Origin: JBAUHN01 sp049680295
Lineage (GTDB): Bacteria > Pseudomonadota > Alphaproteobacteria > Rhodobacterales > Rhodobacteraceae
DNA length: 16,758 nt
Reading direction: 5' to 3'
NCBI GenBank assembly: GCA_049680295.1
Contig: JBAUHN010000229.1
Coordinates: 1-16,758 of the forward strand
Part shown: positions 7,346-15,256 of the stretch, one piece after another
Layout: every line of letters begins with the position of its first letter
How positions within the stretch are numbered: the first letter of the stretch is position 1
Notes under the pieces: generated by a model
Database searches by the model: none
What the model was told of the DNA's origin: nothing
The model's input: the letters and a program-made list of their open reading frames with translations, nothing else
Translations under genes and position numbers: made by a program

Positions 7346-7705
7346 ATGAATCAATTGTCAGGCATGTTAATCGCGGCAGTCATGTCATGCCTTGCTCAGG
7401 ATGCCAGCGCAGATTTGGCAAGGGTAAGTGACCAGTCGGCATTCATCGCTTTGGTGCAGGGCAAAACACTGTCGCGGCCTTTGGTGAAGTTAGAAGTGTC
7501 TTCGGACGGGACGATTTCCGGGCGAGGAGCGCGCTGGGATATTGACGGCAACTGGACTTGGGTTGACGGGTATTTTTGCCGCGACCTTTTTTGGGGCGGC
7601 GATTCTTTGGGACAGAATTGTCAAGAAGTGCAGGCCAGCGCCAGTCATATCAAGTTCACCTCGGATAAGGGCACGGGTAAATCAGCGCAGTTTCGACTGA
7701 AGTGA
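7346..7705 (+). CDS. small secreted protein of unknown function
   Basis: This 119-residue protein begins with a short hydrophobic segment and a likely signal peptidase I site (ASA-DLA, after about residue 22), so it is probably periplasmic. The mature part is about 97 residues, with a central WDIDGNWTWVDGYFCRDLFWGG and a second cysteine in GQNCQEV; the two cysteines may form a disulfide. It ends SDKGTGKSAQFRLK. I recognise the pattern from small Rhodobacterales proteins, some misleadingly annotated as dihydrodipicolinate reductase, but no function is established. The ATG at 7346 was chosen because GGGGCGG lies just before it and the signal peptide starts there. The n-region lacks a positive charge; an in-frame TTG at 7316 would add Arg-Lys but has no ribosome site. 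It converges with the DUF1674 gene 35 bases away. Confidence 0.7.
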   Translation: MNQLSGMLIAAVMSCLAQDASADLARVSDQSAFIALVQGKTLSRPLVKLEVSSDGTISGRGARWDIDGNWTWVDGYFCRDLFWGGDSLGQNCQEVQASASHIKFTSDKGTGKSAQFRLK

Positions 7706-7740
7706 GGCAATAATCCGGGCCATTCCAGTCTGCCGCCCTT

Positions 7741-7938
7741 TTAGAAATCGACGGCAATCCCTTTGCGTTCCCAGTCGCCAAATCGCACAGGCTCCGGTCC
7801 GGACGGGCCGCCATGTTCGGTTTCACGGCCAGGCATTTTTGCGGCCTTGCGACGCTCTTCTGCTTCGGCCAGGGCACGCTCAGCCGCGGCTGGCAACTTT
7901 GTCTGCGTCTCGGACGCGTCAGGCGCTTTGTCATCCAT
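7741..7938 (-). CDS. DUF1674 / SDHAF4-type succinate dehydrogenase assembly factor
   Basis: This 65-residue protein ends in GPEPVRFGDWERKGIAVDF, the signature of the DUF1674 family that includes mitochondrial SDHAF4. That factor binds the flavinated SdhA subunit and helps it join SdhB during succinate dehydrogenase assembly. The part before it, LPAAAERALAEAEERRKAA, is a charged helix. An ATG at 7938 has AGGA about nine bases upstream and gives the usual family length. In-frame ATGs at 7959 and 8010 would add 7 or 24 residues; a candidate promoter with transcription start near 7962 argues against both. The gene is divergent from rsmB and convergent with the secreted-protein gene. The family call is firm; the assembly role is carried over from eukaryotic and bacterial relatives. 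Confidence 0.88.
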   Translation of the reverse strand: MDDKAPDASETQTKLPAAAERALAEAEERRKAAKMPGRETEHGGPSGPEPVRFGDWERKGIAVDF

Positions 7939-7968
7939 TCCGGTCAGTCCTGTTTTCATCTGCCTCTT

Positions 7969-7996
7969 GATATAACCGCCACATTGGCGCAGACAA
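7969..7996 (-). promoter_or_regulatory. possible sigma-70 promoter for the DUF1674 gene
   Basis: On the minus strand TTGTCT (7996-7991) and TATATC (7974-7969) are 16 bases apart, each with four of six consensus matches. Predicted transcription start near 7962 leaves a leader of about 24 bases before the ATG at 7938, including its AGGA ribosome site. It lies in the 90-base divergent gap with rsmB, in which I could not pick out a convincing promoter on the plus strand. Confidence 0.33.
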
Positions 7997-8028
7997 CCCG
8001 CCAGCGTCATAAGAAAGCAACCAACGAC

Positions 8029-9300
8029 ATGTCAGACACCGGCGTTCAAGCCCGCAGAAGTGCCGTCTACCTATTGGATCAGGTGCTGGAAGAGGGGCGC
8101 CTGATGCCCGAATTGCTGACGGCAGGTGCGTTGGATCAACTGCCCGCTGATGACCGCGCGCGCGCGATGCGTTTGGCACTTGATACTTTGCGCGGGTTGG
8201 AACGCGCCGACCGTCTGTTGCAAAAACACCTGTCGAAAAATCCGCCGATGACCGTCCGAAACGTATTGCGGGTCGGAACCACCGAGTTGTGTCAGGGCGG
8301 CGCGGCGCATGGTGTGGTCAATGCGATGGTTGAACTGACGTCACGCCATAAAACGCTCAGCCACCTGAAAGGTCTGGTCAATGCGGTGTTGCGGAAAATT
8401 GCCGCGGACGGGCCAGAAGCATGGGCGGCGTTGCGGCCACCGCGTTTGCCGAAATGGCTGCGCGGGCCGTTGGTTCAGGCATGGGGAAGCGAGGCGATGG
8501 CGGCGATCGAGATCGCCCATTTCGCAGGCGCACCGCTGGATCTGACAGCCAAGACTGATGCTCAGGCGGTAGCGTCCGCAACCGGTGGCACGGTTTTGCC
8601 AACCGGGTCGGTACGCATTGAAAACGCAGGACAAGTATCCGCGATGCCGGGGTTTGATGCGGGCGATTGGTGGGTTCAGGACGCCGCTGCCGCCCTTCCG
8701 GTCAAAGTGCTGGCACCTGTGCGCGGTGAAACCATTCTTGATCTATGCGCCGCACCGGGCGGCAAAACAATGCAATTGGCCGCCTCTGGCGCTGTGGTGA
8801 CAGCGGTCGACAACTCGGCCGGACGGATGCAGCGGTTGCGCGAGAACCTGGACCGCACGGGTCTGGCGGCCACCCTGAACGTTGGCGATGCACGGTCCGA
8901 AGCCGGTCTTTATGATGCGGTGCTTTTGGATGCGCCCTGTTCCGCAACTGGCACGATCCGCAGGCACGCAGACCTGCCCTACGCCAAGGATGGGTCCGAA
9001 TTTTCAGACCTGATTGACCTGCAAACCGAGATGTTGGACCACGCATGGACGCAGGTCAAACCGGGGGGGCGCATGGTTTTTTGCACCTGTTCACTGTTGC
9101 CGGACGAGGGTGAAGTTCAGATCGACGAGGCGTTGCTACGTCACGTTGATATGCAGGCCGATCCGTCACGACTGGACCTGCCCGGCATTGATCCCGCATG
9201 GCGCACATCCGAAGGCGGATTGCGCTTGCGCCCTGACTATTGGGCGGATTTGGGTGGCATGGACGGGTTCTATATCGCGTGCCTGATCAAGGCTGCGTGA
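8029..9300 (+). CDS. rsmB: RsmB-family 16S rRNA cytosine-C5 methyltransferase
   Basis: This 423-residue protein has an N-terminal NusB-like RNA-binding domain (about 8-130) and a C-terminal SAM-dependent methyltransferase domain (about 205-423), the RsmB/Sun layout. Visible motifs are the SAM-binding LDLCAAPGGKT (237-247), motif IV DAPCSATG (301-308, with C304) and motif VI FCTCSLLPDEGE (351-362), whose C354 should be the catalytic cysteine attacking C6 of the target. RsmB methylates C967 of 16S rRNA in Escherichia coli. The ATG at 8029 is the start that fits the NusB domain; longer in-frame extensions run over the divergent gene. The ribosome site is weak. It is divergent from the DUF1674 gene and is followed after 109 bases by the heparinase-like gene. 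Another RsmB/RsmF-type m5C methyltransferase is possible, but the NusB domain favours RsmB. Confidence 0.9.
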   Translation: MSDTGVQARRSAVYLLDQVLEEGRLMPELLTAGALDQLPADDRARAMRLALDTLRGLERADRLLQKHLSKNPPMTVRNVLRVGTTELCQGGAAHGVVNAMVELTSRHKTLSHLKGLVNAVLRKIAADGPEAWAALRPPRLPKWLRGPLVQAWGSEAMAAIEIAHFAGAPLDLTAKTDAQAVASATGGTVLPTGSVRIENAGQVSAMPGFDAGDWWVQDAAAALPVKVLAPVRGETILDLCAAPGGKTMQLAASGAVVTAVDNSAGRMQRLRENLDRTGLAATLNVGDARSEAGLYDAVLLDAPCSATGTIRRHADLPYAKDGSEFSDLIDLQTEMLDHAWTQVKPGGRMVFCTCSLLPDEGEVQIDEALLRHVDMQADPSRLDLPGIDPAWRTSEGGLRLRPDYWADLGGMDGFYIACLIKAA

Positions 9301-9409
9301 CATTTGCCGGGGAATTTCACGCAAGGTTCGATAATACGGTGACTTGACCGCCCGGCACGGCTATGGTGGCGCCAAACGCCAAAGAGCGTCCCCTTGGCAG
9401 AGCAATGAT

Positions 9410-11155
9410 ATGTCCCAATCTCTTGGTTTTGCGGCTCGCAAAGCGCAGTTCTTAAACCGTTGGCACGCGTCGCGCGCCGTGCGTACCCGTGCCAAGGCGG
9501 CGGGCTTTGTATCCTCGCCGGAACCGCGCACCATTGGCAGCTTTGCGCGCGGGCGGCAGTTGATCGCAGGCAATTATCTGTTCGCGGGATATCTGGTCGA
9601 AGACCCCGGCGCCGATTTGTGGGATCTGGAAGCGCCCAATCAGGCGTATTTGTCGGAATTGCACGGGTTCGCATGGTTGGATGATCTGGCAGCCGTTGGC
9701 GACGTCAACGCACGCGAAGTTGCGCAGAACTGGCTGTGGGGGTGGATCGACAAATACGGGCAAGGCAAGGGGCCTGGGTGGACACCCGATCTGACCGGAC
9801 GGCGGCTGATCCGCTGGATCAACCATGCGATTTTCATGTTGCGCGGAAATGACGCGCCCGACAGTGATAGATTCTACCGGTCTTTGGTCCAGCAGACAGT
9901 GTTTTTATCCAAACGCTGGCATGGCGCACCGCCCGGATTGCCCCGGTTTGAGGCATTGACCGGGCTGATTTACGCAGGACTTTCGCTTGAGGGGCAAGAC
10001 GCGCTGGCGGATCCGGCTGTCAAAGCGCTGGCGCGCGAATGCAGGACGCAAATTGATCCGCACGGCGGGTTCCCAACGCGCAACCCAGAAGAATTATTGA
10101 ACGTTTTCATGTTGCTTACATGGGCCGCCGCGGCCCTCAGCGATGCCGGTCGCGGCACACCGGCTGCACATCTGGAGGCGATTGAGCGTATCGCGCCAAC
10201 TTTGCGCACCTTGCGTCATGCAGATGGTGGATTGGCGCGGTTTCATGGCGGCGGGCGTGGCACCGAAGGCTGGCTGGATCATGCTTTGGCCTCGGCGCGG
10301 GTGAAAACCCGGCAACCGGATGGTTTGTCGATGGGGTATGCGCGCCTGTCTGCGGGGCGGACCAGTGTGATTATTGATGCCAGCCCGCCTCCGGGCGGCA
10401 AGGCGTCTTACAATGCGCATGCCTCGACGCTGGCGCTTGAGGTGACTTCGGGGCGGCGTCCGTTGATCGTGAATTGCGGGTCGGGTGCGTCTTTTGGCCC
10501 AGAGTGGCGGCGCGCAGGGCGGGCAACCCCTTCGCATTCGACGCTGTCCCTGGATGGCTATTCCAGTGCGCGTCTGGGCAATGCGGATCGCACAACAGCC
10601 CGCGAAGCGCTGGTGGACGCGCCAAAATATGTCCCGATTGAAATTGGCCACAGCACGGATGCGCTACGGTTTCAGGGCGGGCATGACGGATTTCGCAATA
10701 CGCATGGTTTGACCCATGCGCGCACGCTGGAACTGACATTCGATGGCCGCGCAATGGCAGGCGAAGATATGTTGCTGGCGATGGAGGATCCCGAAAAGCG
10801 TCGCTTTGATCTTGCGCTGGATAAATCGGGCCTGAACGGGATTTCGTTTGATTTGCGGTTTCATTTGCATCCAGAGGTTGACGCCACGTTGGATCTGGGC
10901 GGCGCTGCGGTTTCAGTTGCCCTGAAAAGCGGCGAGATTTGGGTGTTTCGCCATGACGGCCAGCACCGGTTGGCTTTAGAGCCGTCGGTGTATCTGGAAA
11001 CCGGGCGTCTCAAGCCGCGGTCGGCAAAACAGATTGTGTTGTCGGGGCGGGCTGTGTCATACGCCACGCGCATCCGCTGGTCCTTGTCCAAAGCGCAGGA
11101 AACTGCGATTGGCATACGGGATCTCAGCCGAGATGAGCCTAATCTGACGAAGTGA
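9410..11155 (+). CDS. heparinase II/III family protein
   Basis: This 581-residue protein has a long alpha-helical N-terminal half (an alpha/alpha toroid is expected, with many Trp residues as in NWLWGWIDKYG) and a C-terminal beta-rich Hepar_II_III domain, recognisable from SYNAHASTLALEVTSGRRPL and NCGSGASFGPEWRRAGRATP. Family members are polysaccharide lyases acting on uronic-acid-containing glycans. I see no signal peptide: the N-terminus MSQSLGFAARKAQFLNRW is charged and not hydrophobic, so it appears cytoplasmic unless exported another way. The ATG at 9410 was taken over a TTG at 9344 because the latter adds an unlike stretch. Only 20 bases separate its stop from purH, so they may be co-transcribed. 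A gene of this family beside rsmB and purH is a familiar arrangement in Rhodobacterales, as I recall; its substrate is unknown. Confidence 0.83.
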   Translation: MSQSLGFAARKAQFLNRWHASRAVRTRAKAAGFVSSPEPRTIGSFARGRQLIAGNYLFAGYLVEDPGADLWDLEAPNQAYLSELHGFAWLDDLAAVGDVNAREVAQNWLWGWIDKYGQGKGPGWTPDLTGRRLIRWINHAIFMLRGNDAPDSDRFYRSLVQQTVFLSKRWHGAPPGLPRFEALTGLIYAGLSLEGQDALADPAVKALARECRTQIDPHGGFPTRNPEELLNVFMLLTWAAAALSDAGRGTPAAHLEAIERIAPTLRTLRHADGGLARFHGGGRGTEGWLDHALASARVKTRQPDGLSMGYARLSAGRTSVIIDASPPPGGKASYNAHASTLALEVTSGRRPLIVNCGSGASFGPEWRRAGRATPSHSTLSLDGYSSARLGNADRTTAREALVDAPKYVPIEIGHSTDALRFQGGHDGFRNTHGLTHARTLELTFDGRAMAGEDMLLAMEDPEKRRFDLALDKSGLNGISFDLRFHLHPEVDATLDLGGAAVSVALKSGEIWVFRHDGQHRLALEPSVYLETGRLKPRSAKQIVLSGRAVSYATRIRWSLSKAQETAIGIRDLSRDEPNLTK

Positions 11156-11175
11156 TCTAAAAGGAATATCAAATA

Positions 11176-12762
11176 ATGTCCCAACTTCACCCTGTGTCGC
11201 GTGCCTTGTTGTCTGTGTCGGACAAAACCGGACTGGTGGATTTGGGGCGCGCATTGTCGGCGCGGGGGGTGGAGTTACTGAGCACCGGAGGCACGGCAAA
11301 AGCGTTGCGCGACGCGGGGCTACAAGTGCGCGATGTGGCGGATGTGACCGGCTATCCCGAGATGATGGACGGACGTGTCAAAACGCTGCATCCTGCAGTG
11401 CATGGCGGTCTGTTGGCGCTGCGCGATAATGCGGATCACATGGCGGCAATGGACAGACATGACATTGGTCCCATTGATCTGGTGGTGGTCAATCTTTATC
11501 CGTTTGAGGCAACTGTGGCCAAGGGTGCCGCCTATGCGGACGCGATCGAGAATATTGATATCGGCGGCCCGGCGATGATCCGGTCTGCGGCAAAAAACCA
11601 CGGCTTTGTGAATGTAATCGTTGACGTCGAAGATTATGCGCCTTTTCTTGCGGAATTGGCCGCACACGACGGCCAGACCACCTATGCTTTGCGTCAGCGA
11701 CTGGCCCAGACGGCCTATGCCCGCACGGCGGCCTACGACACGGCTGTCAGCACATGGATGGCTGCGCAAACCGGCGGTACGCCGCGCCGGCGCACGGTGG
11801 GGGGCAATTTGGCGCAAAGCCTGCGTTACGGCGAAAATCCGCATCAGACGGCGGCATTCTATACCGATGGCAGCAACCGACCCGGCGTTGCAACCGCAAC
11901 CCAACATCAGGGCAAAGAGCTGTCTTATAACAACATCAACGACACCGATGCGGCGTTTGAGCTGGTCAGCGAATTTGCAGCCTCGGATGGTCCGGCCTGT
12001 GCGATTATCAAACATGCCAACCCTTGCGGTGTGGCGCGTGGCGAGACGCTGACGCAGGCCTATGCCCGTGCCTACGATTGTGATCGCACCAGCGCGTTTG
12101 GCGGAATTATTGCCCTGAACCAGCCGCTTGACGGGGCGACGGCGCAAGAGATCAGCAATATTTTCACTGAAGTTGTTATCGCACCGGGTGCGGACGCCGA
12201 GGCAATGCGCATTTTTGCTGAGAAAAAGAACCTGCGGCTGCTGACCACAGATGGGCTGGCGGATCCGCTGGCGGCAGCTTTGGCCTTTCGGCAAGTATCG
12301 GGCGGCTATCTGGTTCAGGACAAGGACGTCGGACATGTGACCATGGCTGATCTGAAAGTCGTGACCAAACGCGCGCCAAGCGCGCATGAGATGGCGGATT
12401 TATTGTTTGCCTGGACGGTCGCCAAACACGTCAAATCCAATGCAATTATCTATGTCAAAGACGGCGCCACGGTTGGGGTCGGTGCAGGCCAGATGAGCCG
12501 CGTTGACAGCACGCGCATTGCGGCACGAAAAGCGATTGATATGGCGCAGGCCCTGGGGCTGGACGCGCCGTTGACCAAAGGTTCAGTCGTGGCGTCGGAC
12601 GCATTTTTTCCTTTTGCTGACGGTTTGGTCACCGCAGCAGAGGCGGGCGCCACTGCGTTGATCCAGCCGGGGGGATCCATGCGCGATGCGGATGTGATCG
12701 CGGCTGCGGATGAGGCCGGATTGGCCATGGTCTTTACCGGCATGCGCCACTTTCGGCATTAA
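11176..12762 (+). CDS. purH: bifunctional AICAR transformylase / IMP cyclohydrolase
   Basis: This 528-residue protein catalyses the last two steps of purine synthesis: formylation of AICAR by 10-formyl-tetrahydrofolate and ring closure to IMP. The N-terminal MGS-like cyclohydrolase domain (about 1-195) shows RALLSVSDKTGL, STGGTAKAL and GRVKTLHPAVHGGLL. The C-terminal transformylase domain shows LRYGENPHQ (216-224), KELSYNNINDTDAA and the catalytic Lys-His pair K279-H280 in IIKHANPCGVA. The protein ends in TGMRHFRH, as in most PurH proteins. Length is typical. AAAAGGAAT about nine bases before the ATG is a good ribosome site. It follows the heparinase-like gene by 20 bases and precedes lspA by 14, so an operon is likely. 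Confidence 0.98.
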   Translation: MSQLHPVSRALLSVSDKTGLVDLGRALSARGVELLSTGGTAKALRDAGLQVRDVADVTGYPEMMDGRVKTLHPAVHGGLLALRDNADHMAAMDRHDIGPIDLVVVNLYPFEATVAKGAAYADAIENIDIGGPAMIRSAAKNHGFVNVIVDVEDYAPFLAELAAHDGQTTYALRQRLAQTAYARTAAYDTAVSTWMAAQTGGTPRRRTVGGNLAQSLRYGENPHQTAAFYTDGSNRPGVATATQHQGKELSYNNINDTDAAFELVSEFAASDGPACAIIKHANPCGVARGETLTQAYARAYDCDRTSAFGGIIALNQPLDGATAQEISNIFTEVVIAPGADAEAMRIFAEKKNLRLLTTDGLADPLAAALAFRQVSGGYLVQDKDVGHVTMADLKVVTKRAPSAHEMADLLFAWTVAKHVKSNAIIYVKDGATVGVGAGQMSRVDSTRIAARKAIDMAQALGLDAPLTKGSVVASDAFFPFADGLVTAAEAGATALIQPGGSMRDADVIAAADEAGLAMVFTGMRHFRH

Positions 12763-12776
12763 GCAAAGGGGCGGGT

Positions 12777-13262
12777 ATGCGACTGGTATTCTGGGCTGGG
12801 TTTGCGGCTTTTGTAACCGACCAACTGACCAAGTACCTCGTGGTGCACACGATGCAGCTGTGGCGGGTGCGTGAAATAGACGTGCTGCCGCCGCTGCTCA
12901 ATTTTCGCTACGGTGAAAATCGCGGCATCAATTTTGGCCTGTTCAGTGATGGCGCCGCGTTTGGCCGTTGGCTGCTGATCGCACTGGCGTTGGTGATTTG
13001 TGTCGGGATTTATCTTTGGATTCGGCGCACACCACTGACGCGGGGGGGCAACCTAAGTGCGGGATTTCTAATCGGGGGTGCCTTGGCAAATGTCGTGGAC
13101 CGGCTGGTCTACGGCTATGTTCTGGATTTTCTGAATATGTCGTGTTGTGGCATTGACAACCCGTTTGTTTTCAACTTTGCCGATATATTTGTGTTTGCAG
13201 GCGCGCTGGGGTTGGTTGTCTTCACTGGCAATGATCGAACCGAGCCGAAAAAAGGTCAGTGA
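12777..13262 (+). CDS. lspA: lipoprotein signal peptidase (signal peptidase II)
   Basis: This 161-residue inner-membrane aspartyl protease cleaves the signal peptide from diacylglyceryl-modified prolipoproteins. Four hydrophobic segments are visible. Conserved LspA elements are TDQLTKY (14-20), FRYGENRGINFGLF (43-56) and the two catalytic aspartates D108 (ANVVDRLVYGYVLDF) and D136 (VFNFADIFV). The C-terminus is short and charged. The ATG is preceded by AAAGGGGCGG and lies 14 bases after purH. The next gene encodes a lipoprotein, a possible substrate. Confidence 0.96.
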   Translation: MRLVFWAGFAAFVTDQLTKYLVVHTMQLWRVREIDVLPPLLNFRYGENRGINFGLFSDGAAFGRWLLIALALVICVGIYLWIRRTPLTRGGNLSAGFLIGGALANVVDRLVYGYVLDFLNMSCCGIDNPFVFNFADIFVFAGALGLVVFTGNDRTEPKKGQ

Positions 13263-13314
13263 CATTACCCGCCGCTGTCGGGTATTAGACAAGAACATGC
13301 CAAGGAGACGCCCC

Positions 13315-13812
13315 ATGCGCCGGATCGCAACCTTCGTCCTGATCACAGTTGCCTTAAGCGCCTGCGCTAACAAAGGTTTGCGCGAGCTGCGCTCGAACTC
13401 TAGCGGGCCAGATGAATTTATCGTCGCCCCTGCCAAGCCGTTGCAAGCGCCGGATGACTACAAGTCGTTGCCTTCGCCTACCCCCGGACAGGCTAATTTG
13501 ACCGATACTTATCCGGTACAGGAAGCAGCCGTGGCAACAGGTGGTCGTGCACAGGCCGATGGCGGTGCTATTCCGGGATCGGATGGGGCATTGGTGCAAC
13601 ACGCCAGTCGTTTTGGCGTGACCCAGGACATTCGCCCAACCCTGGCCGCGTCGGATGCAGATTTCCGCCGTCGCAAGGCACGGTTTACCCAATATCGGAT
13701 TGTGCCGGTTGACCGTTACAATCAAGCGTACAAGCGTCAGGCAATTGATGCCAAAAGCGAATTGCGGCGCTGGCGCAGTGCGGGCGCGCGGACCCCTACA
13801 TCGCCGCCATAG
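13315..13812 (+). CDS. DUF3035-type outer-membrane lipoprotein
   Basis: This 165-residue protein begins MRRIATFVLITVALSAC, a lipoprotein signal peptide with lipobox LSAC and the lipid-bearing cysteine C17. Ala at +2 favours the outer membrane. The mature part is proline-rich and ends in a basic region (KRQAIDAKSELRRWR). I recognise it as the DUF3035 family of alphaproteobacterial lipoproteins; its function is not known. The ATG at 13315 has AAGGAG seven bases upstream. An in-frame ATG at 13297 would overlap the ribosome site and add RRR before the signal peptide. It lies 52 bases after lspA and 100 before the M16 genes, so it may be part of an envelope-related transcript. Confidence 0.85.
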   Translation: MRRIATFVLITVALSACANKGLRELRSNSSGPDEFIVAPAKPLQAPDDYKSLPSPTPGQANLTDTYPVQEAAVATGGRAQADGGAIPGSDGALVQHASRFGVTQDIRPTLAASDADFRRRKARFTQYRIVPVDRYNQAYKRQAIDAKSELRRWRSAGARTPTSPP

Positions 13813-13835
13813 TGCGGGCCAGCCTGTTCACAAAT

Positions 13836-13841
13836 TTGACA
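13836..13841 (+). promoter_or_regulatory. isolated perfect -35 hexamer upstream of the M16 pair
   Basis: A perfect TTGACA sits in the 100-base gap between the lipoprotein gene and the first M16 gene, 72 bases before the latter. No good -10 element is found 15-19 bases downstream (the sequence there reads CGCTTT). It could be part of a promoter read by a factor tolerant of poor -10 sites, or be chance. Confidence 0.22.
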
Positions 13842-13912
13842 GATTACCTTGATCCTGTCGCTTTGACGCGTACCTGTTTGCGAACACAAGACTTGACCCA
13901 AAGGACAATTTG

Positions 13913-15256
13913 ATGATCCGATTGCTGACTTTCGCGGCGATGGCCGCTGTACTGCTGCCTGCCGCAGTACGCGCTGATGTGAATGAGGCCGTAAGCTATT
14001 TCACCCTGGATAACGGAATGCAGGTTGTGGTGGTCGAAGACCACCGCGCACCGGTTGTCCAGCACATGGTCTGGTACAAGGCCGGTTCTGCGGATGAGCC
14101 GAAAGGTTCATCCGGTGTGGCGCATTTTCTGGAACATCTGTTGTTCAAAGCCACCGACAAAATGGCTGCGGGTGAATTGTCGGCAACTGTGGCTGCAAAC
14201 GGTGGCCGCGACAATGCCTTTACCAGCTATGATTATACCGCGTATTTTCAACGTATTGCGGCTGATCGGCTGGAATTGATGATGCGCATGGAAAGCGACC
14301 GGATGCGCAATATTCGCCTGACCCCGGAAAACATCGCGACCGAACGTAATGTAATCATCGAAGAACGCAACCAGCGCACTGAAAACAGCCCGCAGGCACT
14401 ATTTGGCGAGCAGCGAAATGCGGCGCAATACCTGAACCATCGCTACGGCACGCCGATCATCGGCTGGATGCATGAGATGGAAACGCTCGATATGCAAGAT
14501 GCGCTGACATTCTACGATATCTACTATTCTCCGAACAATGCGATCCTTGTCGTGTCGGGTGATGTGGACCCTGACGCGGTGCGCGCCCTGGCCGAGACCT
14601 ACTACGGCGTCATTCCCGCGAACCCGGATTTGCCGGAACGGTTGCGCACTGAGGAGCCACCGCAGACGGCTGAGCGTCGGATGATATTTCGCGATGCCCG
14701 CGTCGCGCAGCCTTATGTCAGCCGGTCATATCTGGCGCCGGAACGCGACAGTGGCGCGCAGGAAACCGCAGCGGCCCTGACAATTCTGGCGGAAATTCTG
14801 GGCGGTGGGACGACATCGTTCTTTGCCGAACAATTGCAGTTTGATCAACAGCTTGCCACATATACGGGCGTTTTTTATCGCGGCACTTCGTTGGATGATA
14901 CGACGTTCAGCATGGTTGTCGTCCCGCAAGCGAACGTCAGTTTGCAGCAAGCCGAAGACGCGATGGATACAGCGCTGGAAAAGTTTCTAAAAGACGGTGT
15001 TGATGCGGCGCAATTGGAACGTATCAAGCTGCAAATCCGGGCCGGTCAGATTTATGCCCGCGACGATGTAGACCAGATTGCCAACCGCTATGGACAAGCG
15101 TTGACAACGGGGCTGACGGTTGCGGATGTTCAGGCCTGGCCAGGCATTTTGGAGGCTGTGACAGCAGAGGATATCATGACCGCCGCGCGCAATGTTTTGG
15201 ATCGCAAAGCCTCTGTGACCGGCTGGCTGATGCGTCCCGAGGAGGTCACTCAATGA
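13913..15256 (+). CDS. M16 family zinc peptidase, catalytic subunit
   Basis: This 447-residue protein has a cleavable signal peptide (MIRLLTFAAMAAVLLPAAVRA, cut before about D22), so it is periplasmic. The zinc motif HFLEH (H71, E74, H75) is intact, with the third ligand glutamate at E150 or E151 in NVIIEERNQR. An M16B-type N-terminal domain is followed by a second M16 domain with ILGGGTTSFFAEQ. That second half lacks the usual Arg/Tyr pair seen in the neighbouring gene. The ATG at 13913 has AAAGGA about seven bases upstream; a TTG one codon earlier is less likely. It overlaps the next gene by four bases (ATGA), a sign of translational coupling. The protein probably degrades small peptides or processes envelope proteins; the substrate is unknown. 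Confidence 0.92.
   Translation: MIRLLTFAAMAAVLLPAAVRADVNEAVSYFTLDNGMQVVVVEDHRAPVVQHMVWYKAGSADEPKGSSGVAHFLEHLLFKATDKMAAGELSATVAANGGRDNAFTSYDYTAYFQRIAADRLELMMRMESDRMRNIRLTPENIATERNVIIEERNQRTENSPQALFGEQRNAAQYLNHRYGTPIIGWMHEMETLDMQDALTFYDIYYSPNNAILVVSGDVDPDAVRALAETYYGVIPANPDLPERLRTEEPPQTAERRMIFRDARVAQPYVSRSYLAPERDSGAQETAAALTILAEILGGGTTSFFAEQLQFDQQLATYTGVFYRGTSLDDTTFSMVVVPQANVSLQQAEDAMDTALEKFLKDGVDAAQLERIKLQIRAGQIYARDDVDQIANRYGQALTTGLTVADVQAWPGILEAVTAEDIMTAARNVLDRKASVTGWLMRPEEVTQ

Noticed and set aside
7813..8028. Longer in-frame start for rsmB
   Set aside because: It would run through most of the divergent DUF1674 gene and add residues not seen in the RsmB family; the ATG at 8029 begins just before the NusB-like domain.
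9304..9335. Possible promoter TTGCCG...GATAAT before the heparinase-like gene
   Set aside because: The spacer would be 20 bases and no better -35 element exists at 16-18 bases, so I did not call it.
9344..9409. TTG start extending the heparinase-like protein by 22 residues
   Set aside because: The added segment is charged, unlike a signal peptide, and lacks a ribosome site; the ATG at 9410 is preferred.
10094..10754. Overlapping minus-strand open frames opposite the heparinase-like gene
   Set aside because: Low-complexity Arg/Pro-rich translations with no homology that I recognise; the plus-strand gene explains the coding signal.
11320..12387. 355-codon open frame on the minus strand opposite purH
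   Set aside because: Antisense shadow of purH; the Arg/Cys/His-rich translation shows no family motif.
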